From Bacteroidaceae bacterium (GTDB taxonomy: Bacteria > Bacteroidota > Bacteroidia > Bacteroidales > Bacteroidaceae): a stretch of DNA of 41,664 nucleotides. The position numbers were made by a program, and so were the translations under genes. The stretch covers positions 1 through 41,664 of the forward strand of contig JAFZFF010000058.1 of the NCBI GenBank assembly GCA_017556045.1. The letters run 5' to 3'. This document shows positions 7,862-16,108 of this stretch, piece after piece; within the stretch, counting starts at the first letter, position 1, and every line of letters starts with the position of its first letter. The notes under the pieces are model-generated. The model was not told the DNA's origin and searched no databases. It saw only the letters and a list, made by a program, of their open reading frames with translations.

Positions 7862-9160
7862 TTACTGTACCTTCCACTTGTCAAACCATGTCTCGTTAAA
7901 CGAGAGGCCGATGTTGAGGCGGAGGTAGTTCTCGGTGATCATGCCTGATCCTGCTGCGGGACGTACGTGTACTGCCTGACCAGAGATGTTGATGATGCTC
8001 TTCGAGTTCCATCTGTTTGTGATGGGAAGTCCGATACCGACAGTGGCTCCATACTCTGAGGGACCCTGGCGGTCGCCTATACAGTAGTGTGCTGTGGCGT
8101 GGTGCAGTCCGGCACGATAGCGGGCACGGCGGAAGAGTTTGCGAGTGATGCTCTCGGGGATGTACTCCACACCAATCGATGTGCGGTAACAGTCGGCTCC
8201 CTTCTGTCCGAAGAAGTTGGCCTCGCCATACTGCTTGGCGCTATAGTCGGCAGCGATGGTCAGGCGATTGTCGTAGGTGTATGACAAGCCTACTCCATAT
8301 CCCGAGGGGATGCTCAGCTTTGAAGCCTTCAGGGTGTCGCTACTGGTAATAGATGAACCAGTGGTGATCATATCGATGATGTACACATCGTTGTCGATCG
8401 TGTGGCCCAGTTGGTAGGTGGCACCCACGGTGAGCTTGCTCTTGCCGAATGTAGTACCATACTGTACACCGAAGTCTGCCTTGTAGGTGCTGACGTCAGC
8501 CAGATACTGCTTGGTACGTGTGCTGATGCTCGACTGGTTATACTGATTGTATACATAGTGGTATACCTCGCCGTACAAGTATGAGAGGTTGGTACCTACA
8601 GAGAGGCCCTTGAGGGGGCTCCATCCGAGACCTACAGTCACCTGACGCAGTCCGCCATCGCCATAGTAGCGGTTGGTGGTGGTGATCTCATCACCCTCTT
8701 CGCACATGATGTGCTCACCAGTGGTGGGGTCGAGGTAGCTGTTGATAACCTGCGTATTGCTAAAGTTATATCCGATATTTGAGAAGGGTGTCATGCCTAT
8801 CGTCATACCCAACTTGGGTGTCAGGCGATACTGCATGGCAAGGTAGTCGAATGTAGAGTTGCGGGCATTCATTCTCACACCACCCTCGGCAAAGTTGGTG
8901 TTGTGGAGGCTCATGCCTACATCAAAGAGGAAGGTGAGCGTGTCTACTGCTGCATATGATGCGGGGTTGAGCATGTTGATCTGGCTGCTGTTGCTCACAC
9001 CGATGCCCGTGCCACTCATACCTTTATTGGCACCTGTCTCCATAGCAGAGAGCTGCCCGAAACCATAGCGAGTATAGGGCGAGTTCATGCCATTCTCTGC
9101 GTGTAAAGTCATGACAAGCAGAGAGACAGTCAATAGAGATATGATTCTAAAAGTTCTCAT
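7862..9160 (-). CDS. Outer membrane beta-barrel protein (SPYxRYG type)
   Basis: A 432-residue protein with a signal peptide (cut near LHAENG) and many alternating amphipathic strands. The N-terminus NSPYTRYGFGQLSAMETGAN and the following MLNPASYAAVD are hallmarks of a Bacteroidota outer membrane family related in fold to FadL/PorV-like barrels; the C-terminal region also ends in amphipathic strands. Cargo is unknown. Its ATG overlaps the last 14 nt of coaX, so translation is probably coupled. The TPR gene follows. Confidence 0.8.
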   Translation of the reverse strand: MRTFRIISLLTVSLLVMTLHAENGMNSPYTRYGFGQLSAMETGANKGMSGTGIGVSNSSQINMLNPASYAAVDTLTFLFDVGMSLHNTNFAEGGVRMNARNSTFDYLAMQYRLTPKLGMTIGMTPFSNIGYNFSNTQVINSYLDPTTGEHIMCEEGDEITTTNRYYGDGGLRQVTVGLGWSPLKGLSVGTNLSYLYGEVYHYVYNQYNQSSISTRTKQYLADVSTYKADFGVQYGTTFGKSKLTVGATYQLGHTIDNDVYIIDMITTGSSITSSDTLKASKLSIPSGYGVGLSYTYDNRLTIAADYSAKQYGEANFFGQKGADCYRTSIGVEYIPESITRKLFRRARYRAGLHHATAHYCIGDRQGPSEYGATVGIGLPITNRWNSKSIINISGQAVHVRPAAGSGMITENYLRLNIGLSFNETWFDKWKVQ

Positions 9161-9887
9161 CGTTAAGTGTTAAAATTCGGTTCAGTCCTTTTAAAACAAG
9201 TAAACCATCTGCAAAGGTGCGACTTTTTGTCCGATTATCCAAGAAATTCGCCCCGCCGCCTGTTAAAAAAACCAAAAGATGAGGGAATTTGTTTCTGCAA
9301 GTGCGTATATAACCTTCGATTTCATAACTTACACCTTGCAAAACTCCCTCTCTGATAGCGGTCTCTGTAGTGTCGCCAATCTCTACGCGTATGCCTTCTT
9401 CACTGACCTGCGGGAGCTTGCCTGTAAAGTGGTGTAGAGCCTTGAATCTCATGCCTATGCCAGGCGAGATATTGCCTCCGAGATATACTCCGTCGGCAGT
9501 GACAAGGTCGTAGGTGATGGCTGTGCCCGCATCGATGACCAGTAGGTCTTGTCCGGGTTGCTGCATGCAGGCCTCGGCCACTGCAGCCAAGCGATCGGGG
9601 CCCAATGTGCCTGGGGTCTTATAGGCAATGCGAAAGGGCATCTTGAGCTTTGCCGACATCCTCAGGCAGGGGAAGGGTAGGGAGGATATGGCCTCCTCAG
9701 TAGCTTTATCTAAGGGTATTACCGTAGACACGATAGCCCTCGTGATGGAGGCATCGTGAGCTTTCTCGGTCAAGAGATGGGGCAGCTCGTCATGCTCTGC
9801 ATAGAAAGACTCAACCAAGATGTCTCCCTCGAAGAGAGCCACCTTGGCTGATGAATTACCTATATCGATAATCAGTTGATACGACAT
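9147..9887 (-). CDS. coaX: Type III pantothenate kinase
   Basis: Cytoplasmic enzyme phosphorylating pantothenate, first step of coenzyme A synthesis; type III enzymes need a monovalent cation and are not feedback-inhibited by CoA. The N-terminal phosphate-binding motif LIIDIGNSSAKVALFEGD, TLGPDRLAAVAEA and LLVIDAGTAITYDLV are those of CoaX. The longer frame has an ATG at 9926, but the start was set at 9887 because family proteins begin just before the DIGNS motif and an AGGAT sequence lies ~10 nt upstream; this gives 246 residues, the usual length. It follows trpS by 91 nt with only a weak hairpin between, and overlaps the outer membrane protein gene. Confidence 0.93.
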   Translation of the reverse strand: MSYQLIIDIGNSSAKVALFEGDILVESFYAEHDELPHLLTEKAHDASITRAIVSTVIPLDKATEEAISSLPFPCLRMSAKLKMPFRIAYKTPGTLGPDRLAAVAEACMQQPGQDLLVIDAGTAITYDLVTADGVYLGGNISPGIGMRFKALHHFTGKLPQVSEEGIRVEIGDTTETAIREGVLQGVSYEIEGYIRTCRNKFPHLLVFLTGGGANFLDNRTKSRTFADGLLVLKGLNRILTLNDENF

Positions 9888-9978
9888 ACTATTGTCATCC
9901 TGTGTAAATGTTGATGAGTCTCTCATCCCTCAAGGTTTGTGCCTGTGAGCGAGAGTTAAGCTTGTTTACTCTCAACCC

Positions 9979-11064
9979 TTATCCCTGGAACTTGCGTGCC
10001 TGCTCAGCAATCAGCTCAGCATCATCAAAGTAGTTGATACGCATAGCGCTACGTACGTCGGCCAAGGTGTTGGCAGCTACGGCGCGAGCAGCTTCGCTAC
10101 CACGCTTAAGGATGTCAAATACGGCGGGGATGTCCTTCTCCCACTCCTTGCGGCGCTCGCGGATAGGTGTGAGCAACTCCTCGAGGATAGCGTAGAGGAA
10201 CTTCTTGACCTTCACGTCACCCAAGCCACCACGCTGGTAGTGTGCCTTGAGCTCGTCGAGGCTGCTATAGTCGGGCCAGTACTTAGCAAAGTGCTCGGGC
10301 TGGCAGAAAGCGTCGAGGTAGGTGAATACGGTGTTACCCTCAATCTTACCTGGATCCTCTACACGTACGTGGTCGGGGTCGGTATACATGCTCATCACGC
10401 GCTTGCGTACCTCTTCAGATGAGTCAGAGAGGTAGATGCAGTTGCCCAGTGACTTAGACATCTTAGCCTTACCATCGGTGCCCGGCAGACGCATACAAGC
10501 AGCATTGTCGGGGAGCAGAATCTCGGGCTCTACGAGGGTCTCTCCATAGATGCCATTGAAGCGGCGTGCAATCTCACGAGCCTGCTCAATCATGGGCTGC
10601 TGGTCCTCACCGGCAGGTACGGTAGTAGCGCGGAAAGCGGTGATGTCAGAAGCCTGGCTGATGGGGTAGGTGAAGAATCCTACAGGGATGCTGGTCTCGA
10701 AGTTACGCATCTGAATCTCGGTCTTTACAGTCGGGTTGCGTTGCAAGCGGCTCACTGTCACGAGGTTCATGTAATAGAATGCCAACTCACAGAGCTCAGC
10801 CACCTGTGACTGGATGAAGATGGTGCTCTTCGTGGGGTCGATGCCACATGCGAGATAGTCGAGTGCCACCTCGATAATGTTCTGGCGTATCTTTTCGGGG
10901 TTGTCAGCATTGTCGGTCAGTGCTTGAGCATCGGCAATCATGATGAAGATCTTGTCGAAGAGGCCAGAGTTTTGCAACTCTACACGACGACGCAGCGAAC
11001 CCACGAAGTGTCCCAAGTGGAGGCGACCAGTAGGACGGTCACCAGTTAGAATAATTTTTCCCAT
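9979..11064 (-). CDS. trpS: Tryptophanyl-tRNA synthetase
   Basis: Class I aminoacyl-tRNA synthetase charging tRNA-Trp. The 361-residue product has the HIGH-type motif HLGH at 16-19, the PAGEDQ segment at 150-155 involved in tryptophan recognition, and KMSKS at 201-205. Compared with short (~330-residue) bacterial enzymes it is slightly longer, as usual in Bacteroidales. It has its own promoter upstream and is followed by coaX in the same direction. Nothing unusual is seen. Confidence 0.96.
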   Translation of the reverse strand: MGKIILTGDRPTGRLHLGHFVGSLRRRVELQNSGLFDKIFIMIADAQALTDNADNPEKIRQNIIEVALDYLACGIDPTKSTIFIQSQVAELCELAFYYMNLVTVSRLQRNPTVKTEIQMRNFETSIPVGFFTYPISQASDITAFRATTVPAGEDQQPMIEQAREIARRFNGIYGETLVEPEILLPDNAACMRLPGTDGKAKMSKSLGNCIYLSDSSEEVRKRVMSMYTDPDHVRVEDPGKIEGNTVFTYLDAFCQPEHFAKYWPDYSSLDELKAHYQRGGLGDVKVKKFLYAILEELLTPIRERRKEWEKDIPAVFDILKRGSEAARAVAANTLADVRSAMRINYFDDAELIAEQARKFQG

Positions 11065-11104
11065 ATCTAATGTTTATTTTATACCTATTTTATGTAAGCG
11101 GCTG

Positions 11105-11136
11105 CAAAATTAGTGCAAGGCGAGCGAAAAGTCAAA
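11105..11136 (-). promoter_or_regulatory. Promoter of trpS
   Basis: On the minus strand TTTG (11133-11136), 20 nt, then TAATTTTG (11105-11112): a full match to the Bacteroidota -33/-7 consensus, ~40 nt before the trpS ATG. Confidence 0.85.
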
Positions 11137-11214
11137 TTTTATTCAATAGAATTAAATTTATTCGTGCATTTCCAAGCCGCCACCTAATTAAAAGCTGTGG
11201 TTCTTATACGAAAG

Positions 11215-11250
11215 ACATTAAGCCCGAACCTGCTTGTTCGGGCTTAATGT
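11215..11250 (-). terminator. Hairpin terminator after the PII-like gene
   Basis: 15-bp perfect stem (11215-11229 with 11236-11250) and a 6-nt loop, 26 nt past the stop of the PII-like gene and upstream of the trpS promoter. It closes the efflux operon. The following tract TCTTTCGTAT is only moderately U-rich. Confidence 0.75.
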
Positions 11251-11276
11251 TATAGAGATGCGGGTGCATGCATTGC

Positions 11277-11570
11277 TTAGATGCTCTTTTCTACATCCCA
11301 TACGAAAGCACGGAGGCCGAGACGCTCTGTCTCCATGTCGATGCGATGTAGTTCGGCCAGCAGGGGATCTACTTGCTCGTCGCGCACTACGGTGAGGATA
11401 GCTGAGCACATTGAAGGCCATGCGTGACTGCCGTAGTGGGGCTCACCAGTCTTGCTGCCGCGTCCCTGTACCTGAGGAAACATTGAGAAACCACGGCAGT
11501 TAAAGTGGTCGAGCGTGAAGAGTATCTTCTCTTGGTATGCCTGGTCGTAGGCGATAAATATTGATTTCAT
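11277..11570 (-). CDS. Small PII-like protein at the end of the efflux operon
   Basis: A 97-residue cytoplasmic protein. Length, the N-terminal strand MKSIFIAYDQAYQEKILFTL and the layout beta-alpha-beta ... GRGSKTGEPHYGSH ... SAILTVVRDEQVDPLLAELH resemble the PII/GlnB-like superfamily, particularly small DUF3240-type proteins encoded next to RND pumps. The T-loop region is where PII proteins bind ligands or partners, but no residues are diagnostic. It lies 37 nt after the AcrB-like stop, with a strong hairpin after it, so it is probably the last gene of the pump operon. A modulatory role on the pump is inference. Confidence 0.55.
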   Translation of the reverse strand: MKSIFIAYDQAYQEKILFTLDHFNCRGFSMFPQVQGRGSKTGEPHYGSHAWPSMCSAILTVVRDEQVDPLLAELHRIDMETERLGLRAFVWDVEKSI

Positions 11571-11607
11571 CTTCTTTTTATTTACTATTTACAAATTGTA
11601 AATGTGG

Positions 11608-14600
11608 TTACTTTCTCTTCTTGCTCTTAATCATTGAACTCTTGTTCTGTTCCCAATATGCATCGAGAGCGAGCTGCTTGCTGTGCTTGCGGCGCTGGCG
11701 CTTGATACCTACACCGGTGAACATACAGTAGAGTACGGGTACGAGCACGAGGGTGAGGATGGTAGATACGGTGAGACCACCGATTACCGATACACCCAAG
11801 GGACGCCACATCTCAGAACCTTCACCCTTGTCGAGTGCCATAGGCACCATACCGAGGATGGTGGTGAGGGTGGTCATGAGTACAGGGCGCAAGCGGCTCT
11901 TGGCTGCAGCGATAGAGGCCTGTACGGCACTGAGTCCACGCTCGCGGCACAGCTTGGTGTAGTCGATGAGCACGATACCATTCTTTACTACGATACCGAA
12001 GAGCATGATACATCCCATCATACTCATCACGTTGAGGTTGGTGCCAGTGAGTGCCAACGCTGCGATAACACCTGCGATAGACATAGGCACGGCGGTGATG
12101 ATGATGAAGGGGTCGGTGAACGACTCAAACTGTGATGCCAATACGATGAACACGAGCAATACGATGAGCACACCCAGCAGACCGAGGTCAGCAAATGACT
12201 CTTGCTGCTCTTCGAAGTCACCAGCGAGGTTTACATTGATACCCAAGGGGATATCCATACCCTTGATGACCTTGTTGGCCTCAGCTACAACTACACCCAT
12301 AGGTACTTCAGTGTTGACGATAGCCTTCACGGTGTTGACACGCTCGCGGTCTTTACGCTCGATTGATGGGGGAGAGAAGCACTCTACTACAGTACCTACA
12401 TCCTTGATGCGTACGGCACTACCATTGTTACTGTAGATGAGGATGTTCTCGATATCCTCGATGTCGGTACGGAACTCGGGAGCATAGCGCACCTTGATGT
12501 AGTGCTCGTCACCATCTTCGCGGTAGAATGAGGCGGTAGAACCATTGATACGGTTGCGCAAGTAAGTAGCAGCAGTAGAGAGGTTGAGACCATGGCGAGC
12601 GAGCTTCTCGCGGTCGAAGTCGACCTGAATCTCGGGCTGATAGTCTGAACGGCTGATACGTACCTCACTGACGCCTTTGAGCTTCACGAGTTCGTTGCGC
12701 AACTCCTTAGCCACCTTATCGGTAGCATTGAAGTCGTAGCCATAGATCTCAAAGTCTACAGATGACTGTCCACCCATACCTGAGTGACCACCAGCACCTA
12801 CGGTGAAGCGCTCAATCTCGGGGTAACTATTAAGGTCGGCACGGATGAGCTCAGAGATCTCGAAGATGGTACGCTCGCGCTCGTCGGGGTTGACGAGAGT
12901 GATGTTGAACGAACCGATGTGGCTACCATTGTCCTGCATAGAAGCATAGGTGTTGTCCTCGCTAGCCTGACCTACGGTGTAGTTGACAATGCGTGCTTCG
13001 TCTTTGAACTCGGCCATCCACTTGTCTGCCAACTCCTTGGTGATAGCGTGGGTACGCTCTGTACGAGTGCCGATAGGCATATAGAGCTTCACAGACAGAC
13101 GGCTATCGTCTGATGCGGGGAAGAACTCTGAGCCTACGTACTTCATGGTGGTGAAGCAGGCTACGCAGATGATGACGCAGACTGAGAGCACCAACTTGCG
13201 GTGACGCACTGCCTTATTGATGACACGGCCATACCAAGCATCGAGCTTGTCGAGCATGCGCTCAATGGGGCGGTAGAATACGTTATAGAATGAGCTGTGC
13301 TTCTTCTTCAGCTTGAGCATCTGCGAGCAGAGCATGGGGGTGAGTGTCAATGCAGATACGGTAGATACGGTAAGGATTACGCACATCATCCAGCCCAACT
13401 GCTTGAACATCATACCCATCATACCACCTGCAAGGGTCATGGGGAAGAACACGGCAATCATCGTCAGCGTAGAGGCTACTACCGAGATAGCTACCTCATT
13501 GGTAGCATGGATGGCTGCCTGCTTGGGGTCGGCACCACGCTCGATGTGGGTGGTAACGTTCTCCAATACTACGATGGCATCGTCCACCACCATACCGATA
13601 GCGATAGAGAGACATGCCAATGAAATCATGTTGATAGAACCATCAGAGACAGCCAAGTAGATAAACGAAGCCACCAATGAGATGGGGATGGTAATACCAA
13701 TTACGAAGGTAGCACGCCAGCGTCCGAGGAAGAGGAATACCACGATGATTACGAACAAGAGGGCGTAGAATACGGTCTCTGCCAAACCACTGATAGAGTT
13801 CTCGATATTCTCAGAGGTGTTGGCTACGATACCCAACTTAACATCAGAGGGGAGGTTTTCCTGCAACTTGGGAAGCATCTTGAGCACCTTGTTAGAGATC
13901 TCCACAGAGTTAGCTCCAGACTGCTTCTGTACGATGATAGTAGCACCGCGCACTCCATTGGTATAGGTCATCTGTCCGCGCTCCTGGATGGTGTCAACTA
14001 CCTCTGCAACGTCGCGCAGGTAGATGTCGCTGCCATTCATAGAAGCTACGATGATGTTCTCCATATCCTTGGGGTCCTTGAACTCACCCTCTACACGGAG
14101 GGGGAAGGTCTCGTTACCGATGTCAAATGTACCACCGGGGATGTTCATATTCTCAGCAGAGATGATGCTACTGATGGCCTCGATGCTGAGGTTATAAGCC
14201 TCGAGCTTCACGGGGTCGCAGTATACATATACCTCACGCTCTGCAGCACCACCGATAGACACCGAACCTACGCCAGGGATACGAGCCAAGGGATTGGCTA
14301 CGTTGTCATCGAGGATCTTGTAGAGTCCGTTGGTAGACTGATTGGCCTGTACCGAAAGGATGAGGATAGGCATCATGTCAGAGTCGAACTTCAAGATGAT
14401 AGGTGTGCTTACCGCATCGGGCAGAGCCGATGATATCATGTCGAGCTTGTCGCGCACGTCGTTGGTGAGGTCGTCGATGTCGTGTCCGTACTCAAACTCA
14501 AGGGTGATGAGCGACATGTTCTCCGATGACTTCGAAGTGATGTGCTTGAGGTTAGCCACCGAGTTGAGTGTGCTCTCCAAGGGGCGTGTTACGTTGTTCT

Positions 14601-14778
14601 CAATATCCGAAGCGCTGGCACCCGAGTAAGAGGTCATCACCATAATGGTGTTGGTATCCATCTTGGGGTACAAGTCTACGGGCAGTTTGGTGACCGAATA
14701 TACTCCAAACACCACTACTGCGGCGAAGATGAGCGCGGTCATAATCGGTCGTTTGACCGAACCTTCGTATAAACTCAT
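11608..14778 (-). CDS. RND efflux pump inner membrane transporter, AcrB/HAE1 type
   Basis: Proton-driven multidrug exporter of 1056 residues, the normal length for HAE1-type RND proteins. The first helix sits in VKRPIMTALIFAAVVVFGVY; the proton-relay helix AIGMVVDDAIVVLENV is at about 395-410 with its conserved Asp pair. Two large periplasmic loops and a second membrane half (DPFIIITAVPMSIAGVIAAL, FGIVVKNGIVLIDY) complete the duplicated fold. The heavy-metal CzcA signature was not seen, so drugs, bile salts or similar amphiphiles are more likely substrates. It follows the membrane fusion protein after a 154-nt gap carrying a GA/CT-rich inverted repeat. Confidence 0.95.
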   Translation of the reverse strand: MSLYEGSVKRPIMTALIFAAVVVFGVYSVTKLPVDLYPKMDTNTIMVMTSYSGASASDIENNVTRPLESTLNSVANLKHITSKSSENMSLITLEFEYGHDIDDLTNDVRDKLDMISSALPDAVSTPIILKFDSDMMPILILSVQANQSTNGLYKILDDNVANPLARIPGVGSVSIGGAAEREVYVYCDPVKLEAYNLSIEAISSIISAENMNIPGGTFDIGNETFPLRVEGEFKDPKDMENIIVASMNGSDIYLRDVAEVVDTIQERGQMTYTNGVRGATIIVQKQSGANSVEISNKVLKMLPKLQENLPSDVKLGIVANTSENIENSISGLAETVFYALLFVIIVVFLFLGRWRATFVIGITIPISLVASFIYLAVSDGSINMISLACLSIAIGMVVDDAIVVLENVTTHIERGADPKQAAIHATNEVAISVVASTLTMIAVFFPMTLAGGMMGMMFKQLGWMMCVILTVSTVSALTLTPMLCSQMLKLKKKHSSFYNVFYRPIERMLDKLDAWYGRVINKAVRHRKLVLSVCVIICVACFTTMKYVGSEFFPASDDSRLSVKLYMPIGTRTERTHAITKELADKWMAEFKDEARIVNYTVGQASEDNTYASMQDNGSHIGSFNITLVNPDERERTIFEISELIRADLNSYPEIERFTVGAGGHSGMGGQSSVDFEIYGYDFNATDKVAKELRNELVKLKGVSEVRISRSDYQPEIQVDFDREKLARHGLNLSTAATYLRNRINGSTASFYREDGDEHYIKVRYAPEFRTDIEDIENILIYSNNGSAVRIKDVGTVVECFSPPSIERKDRERVNTVKAIVNTEVPMGVVVAEANKVIKGMDIPLGINVNLAGDFEEQQESFADLGLLGVLIVLLVFIVLASQFESFTDPFIIITAVPMSIAGVIAALALTGTNLNVMSMMGCIMLFGIVVKNGIVLIDYTKLCRERGLSAVQASIAAAKSRLRPVLMTTLTTILGMVPMALDKGEGSEMWRPLGVSVIGGLTVSTILTLVLVPVLYCMFTGVGIKRQRRKHSKQLALDAYWEQNKSSMIKSKKRK

Positions 14779-14790
14779 AATAACTTAAAT

Positions 14791-14936
14791 GAAGACCCTC
14801 TCTAACTCCCCCTCTAGGGGGAGAACTCCGACTTTGCAGAGGAGTTAGATGAGGTATGTTGTTTTATTTATTTTGGTCTTTGTCTCTTTGCTCCCCATAG
14901 AGGGGGAGCTGTCCGTAGGACTGAGGGGGTCTTTAC
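14791..14936. repeat. GA/CT-rich composite inverted repeat, copy 2
   Basis: Fills the gap between the membrane fusion protein and AcrB-like genes. Outer arms AAGACCC...CTCCCCCTC (from 14792) and GAGGGGGAG...GGGGGTCTT (to 14933) are imperfect inverse copies; inside, TAACTCC/GGAGTTA encloses a CCCCCTCTAGGGGG hairpin. It shares CTCCCCCTCTA with the copy at 30.1 kb. It probably folds in the operon mRNA. Confidence 0.7.
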
Positions 14937-15955
14937 TTTTCCACTCTCACTTCTACGCCATCGCTCAAGCGACCTTGGCCTGCTACGACTACAGTAGCTC
15001 CGTCAGCTACGCCGCTGATGAGCTCATAAGCATCACCGAGACGCTGGCCAAGCTCTACCTTTACGTAGCTAACCTTACCATTCTCATATACATATACGAA
15101 GCGCTCGCCAGAGCCGGGCTGCTTCACGATAGCAACATCGGGCACTACTACGTGGTCTTCGGTACCGAAGTTGAGCTGTGCACGGGCAAACATACCGGGG
15201 CGTACCTTCTCGTCCTTGTTGGCGAGGGTGAGCTCTACGGGGAAGGTGTGTGTAGAGGCATTGATGGTGGGGTACTTGAGTGATACGGTTGCGGTGAATG
15301 ACTCTCCGGGCAGTGCATCGAGAGTGATGGTAGCCTTGTCGCCCTTCTCTACCTTAGAGTAGTAGTTCTCAGATACGTTTACGAGCAACTTTACGGGACG
15401 GATCTGCTCTATGGTGAGGATAGCAGCACCTGAGTAGAGGTCGCCATTGTCGTAGTTGCGGGCTGTCACGATACCCTCGATGGGGCTCATCAGCTGGGTA
15501 TTCTCCATGATGTTCTTGTACTGTGTCTCAGCCACTTCGAGTGACATCTTAGCGTTGTCAAACTCTGCCTTTGATACGCCACCTACGGCATAGAGCTCCT
15601 TGATGCGTGCGAAGTCAACCTTTTGGTTCTCAATCTGCAAGGTGAGCTGCTTGAGGTTGGCAGCATCCATCTGCACCAACTTCTGGCCCTTACGAACGTG
15701 GTCGCCTACCTCAACAAAGATCTTGCTGATGCGGCCAGGGCTCTGAGGAGCGATGTTGTTCTTCACTTCGGCCTCTACAGTACCTACATAGTCACGTACC
15801 TGGTCTACGGGGCGCACATACACCTGAGCCACTTTTACGGCGGGCTTAACCTCTTCCACTGTAGCAGTAGCTTGTGTCTCCTGTGTCTTTCCTCCACATG
15901 CAGCGAGCAAGGCGGTCATCGCCAAGGCTGCAAACGAGATTACTTTCTTTTTCAT
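14933..15955 (-). CDS. RND efflux periplasmic adaptor (membrane fusion protein), lipoprotein
   Basis: Periplasmic adaptor joining the AcrB-like pump to the TolC-like channel. The 340-residue product starts with a lipoprotein signal (ALLAACGG, acylated Cys20). It then has the HlyD/AcrA order: barrel-sandwich lipoyl half (RDYVGTVEAEVKNNIAPQSP, FVEVGDHVRKGQKLVQMDA), a coiled-coil hairpin (about 110-150), the second lipoyl half (SPIEGIVTARNYDNGDLYSG) and beta-barrel and membrane-proximal domains. Length fits. It lies 153 nt after the tolC-like gene, a gap that contains three 22-bp-period repeats. Confidence 0.94.
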   Translation of the reverse strand: MKKKVISFAALAMTALLAACGGKTQETQATATVEEVKPAVKVAQVYVRPVDQVRDYVGTVEAEVKNNIAPQSPGRISKIFVEVGDHVRKGQKLVQMDAANLKQLTLQIENQKVDFARIKELYAVGGVSKAEFDNAKMSLEVAETQYKNIMENTQLMSPIEGIVTARNYDNGDLYSGAAILTIEQIRPVKLLVNVSENYYSKVEKGDKATITLDALPGESFTATVSLKYPTINASTHTFPVELTLANKDEKVRPGMFARAQLNFGTEDHVVVPDVAIVKQPGSGERFVYVYENGKVSYVKVELGQRLGDAYELISGVADGATVVVAGQGRLSDGVEVRVEK

Positions 15956-16007
15956 CTTATATATGTTTTTTTGTATGTTTTTACTTTACTTACGTCGGAT
16001 AATTCTT

Positions 16008-16073
16008 ACACCTGTGAAAACATATTGTCACACCTGCGAAAATATTTTATCGCACCTGCGAAATTTCCGATTG
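16008..16073. repeat. Three-unit 22-bp-period repeat array, locus A
   Basis: Units start at 16008, 16030 and 16052, exactly 22 bp apart, with heads ACACCTGTGA, ACACCTGCGA and GCACCTGCGA followed by an A/T-rich tail; the middle tail is AAATATTTTATC. No spacers. Similar units with the same period occur at 26745-26810. It lies in the tolC-to-adaptor gap. Confidence 0.75.
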
Positions 16074-16108
16074 AAGCTATCTACTTATCTATCTTCCTTC
16101 TCTACCAA

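Noticed and set aside
9888..9926. Longer coaX start at 9926
   Set aside because: CoaX proteins begin just before the DIGNS motif; the extra 13 residues have no family match.
11683..12135. 150-residue plus-strand ORF opposite the AcrB-like gene
   Set aside because: Its His/Asp/Glu-rich, low-complexity product is the antisense of RND membrane sequence.
14849..15283. 144-residue plus-strand ORF with a hydrophobic start
   Set aside because: The start lies in the GA/CT-rich repeat and the rest is antisense to the membrane fusion protein; no promoter.
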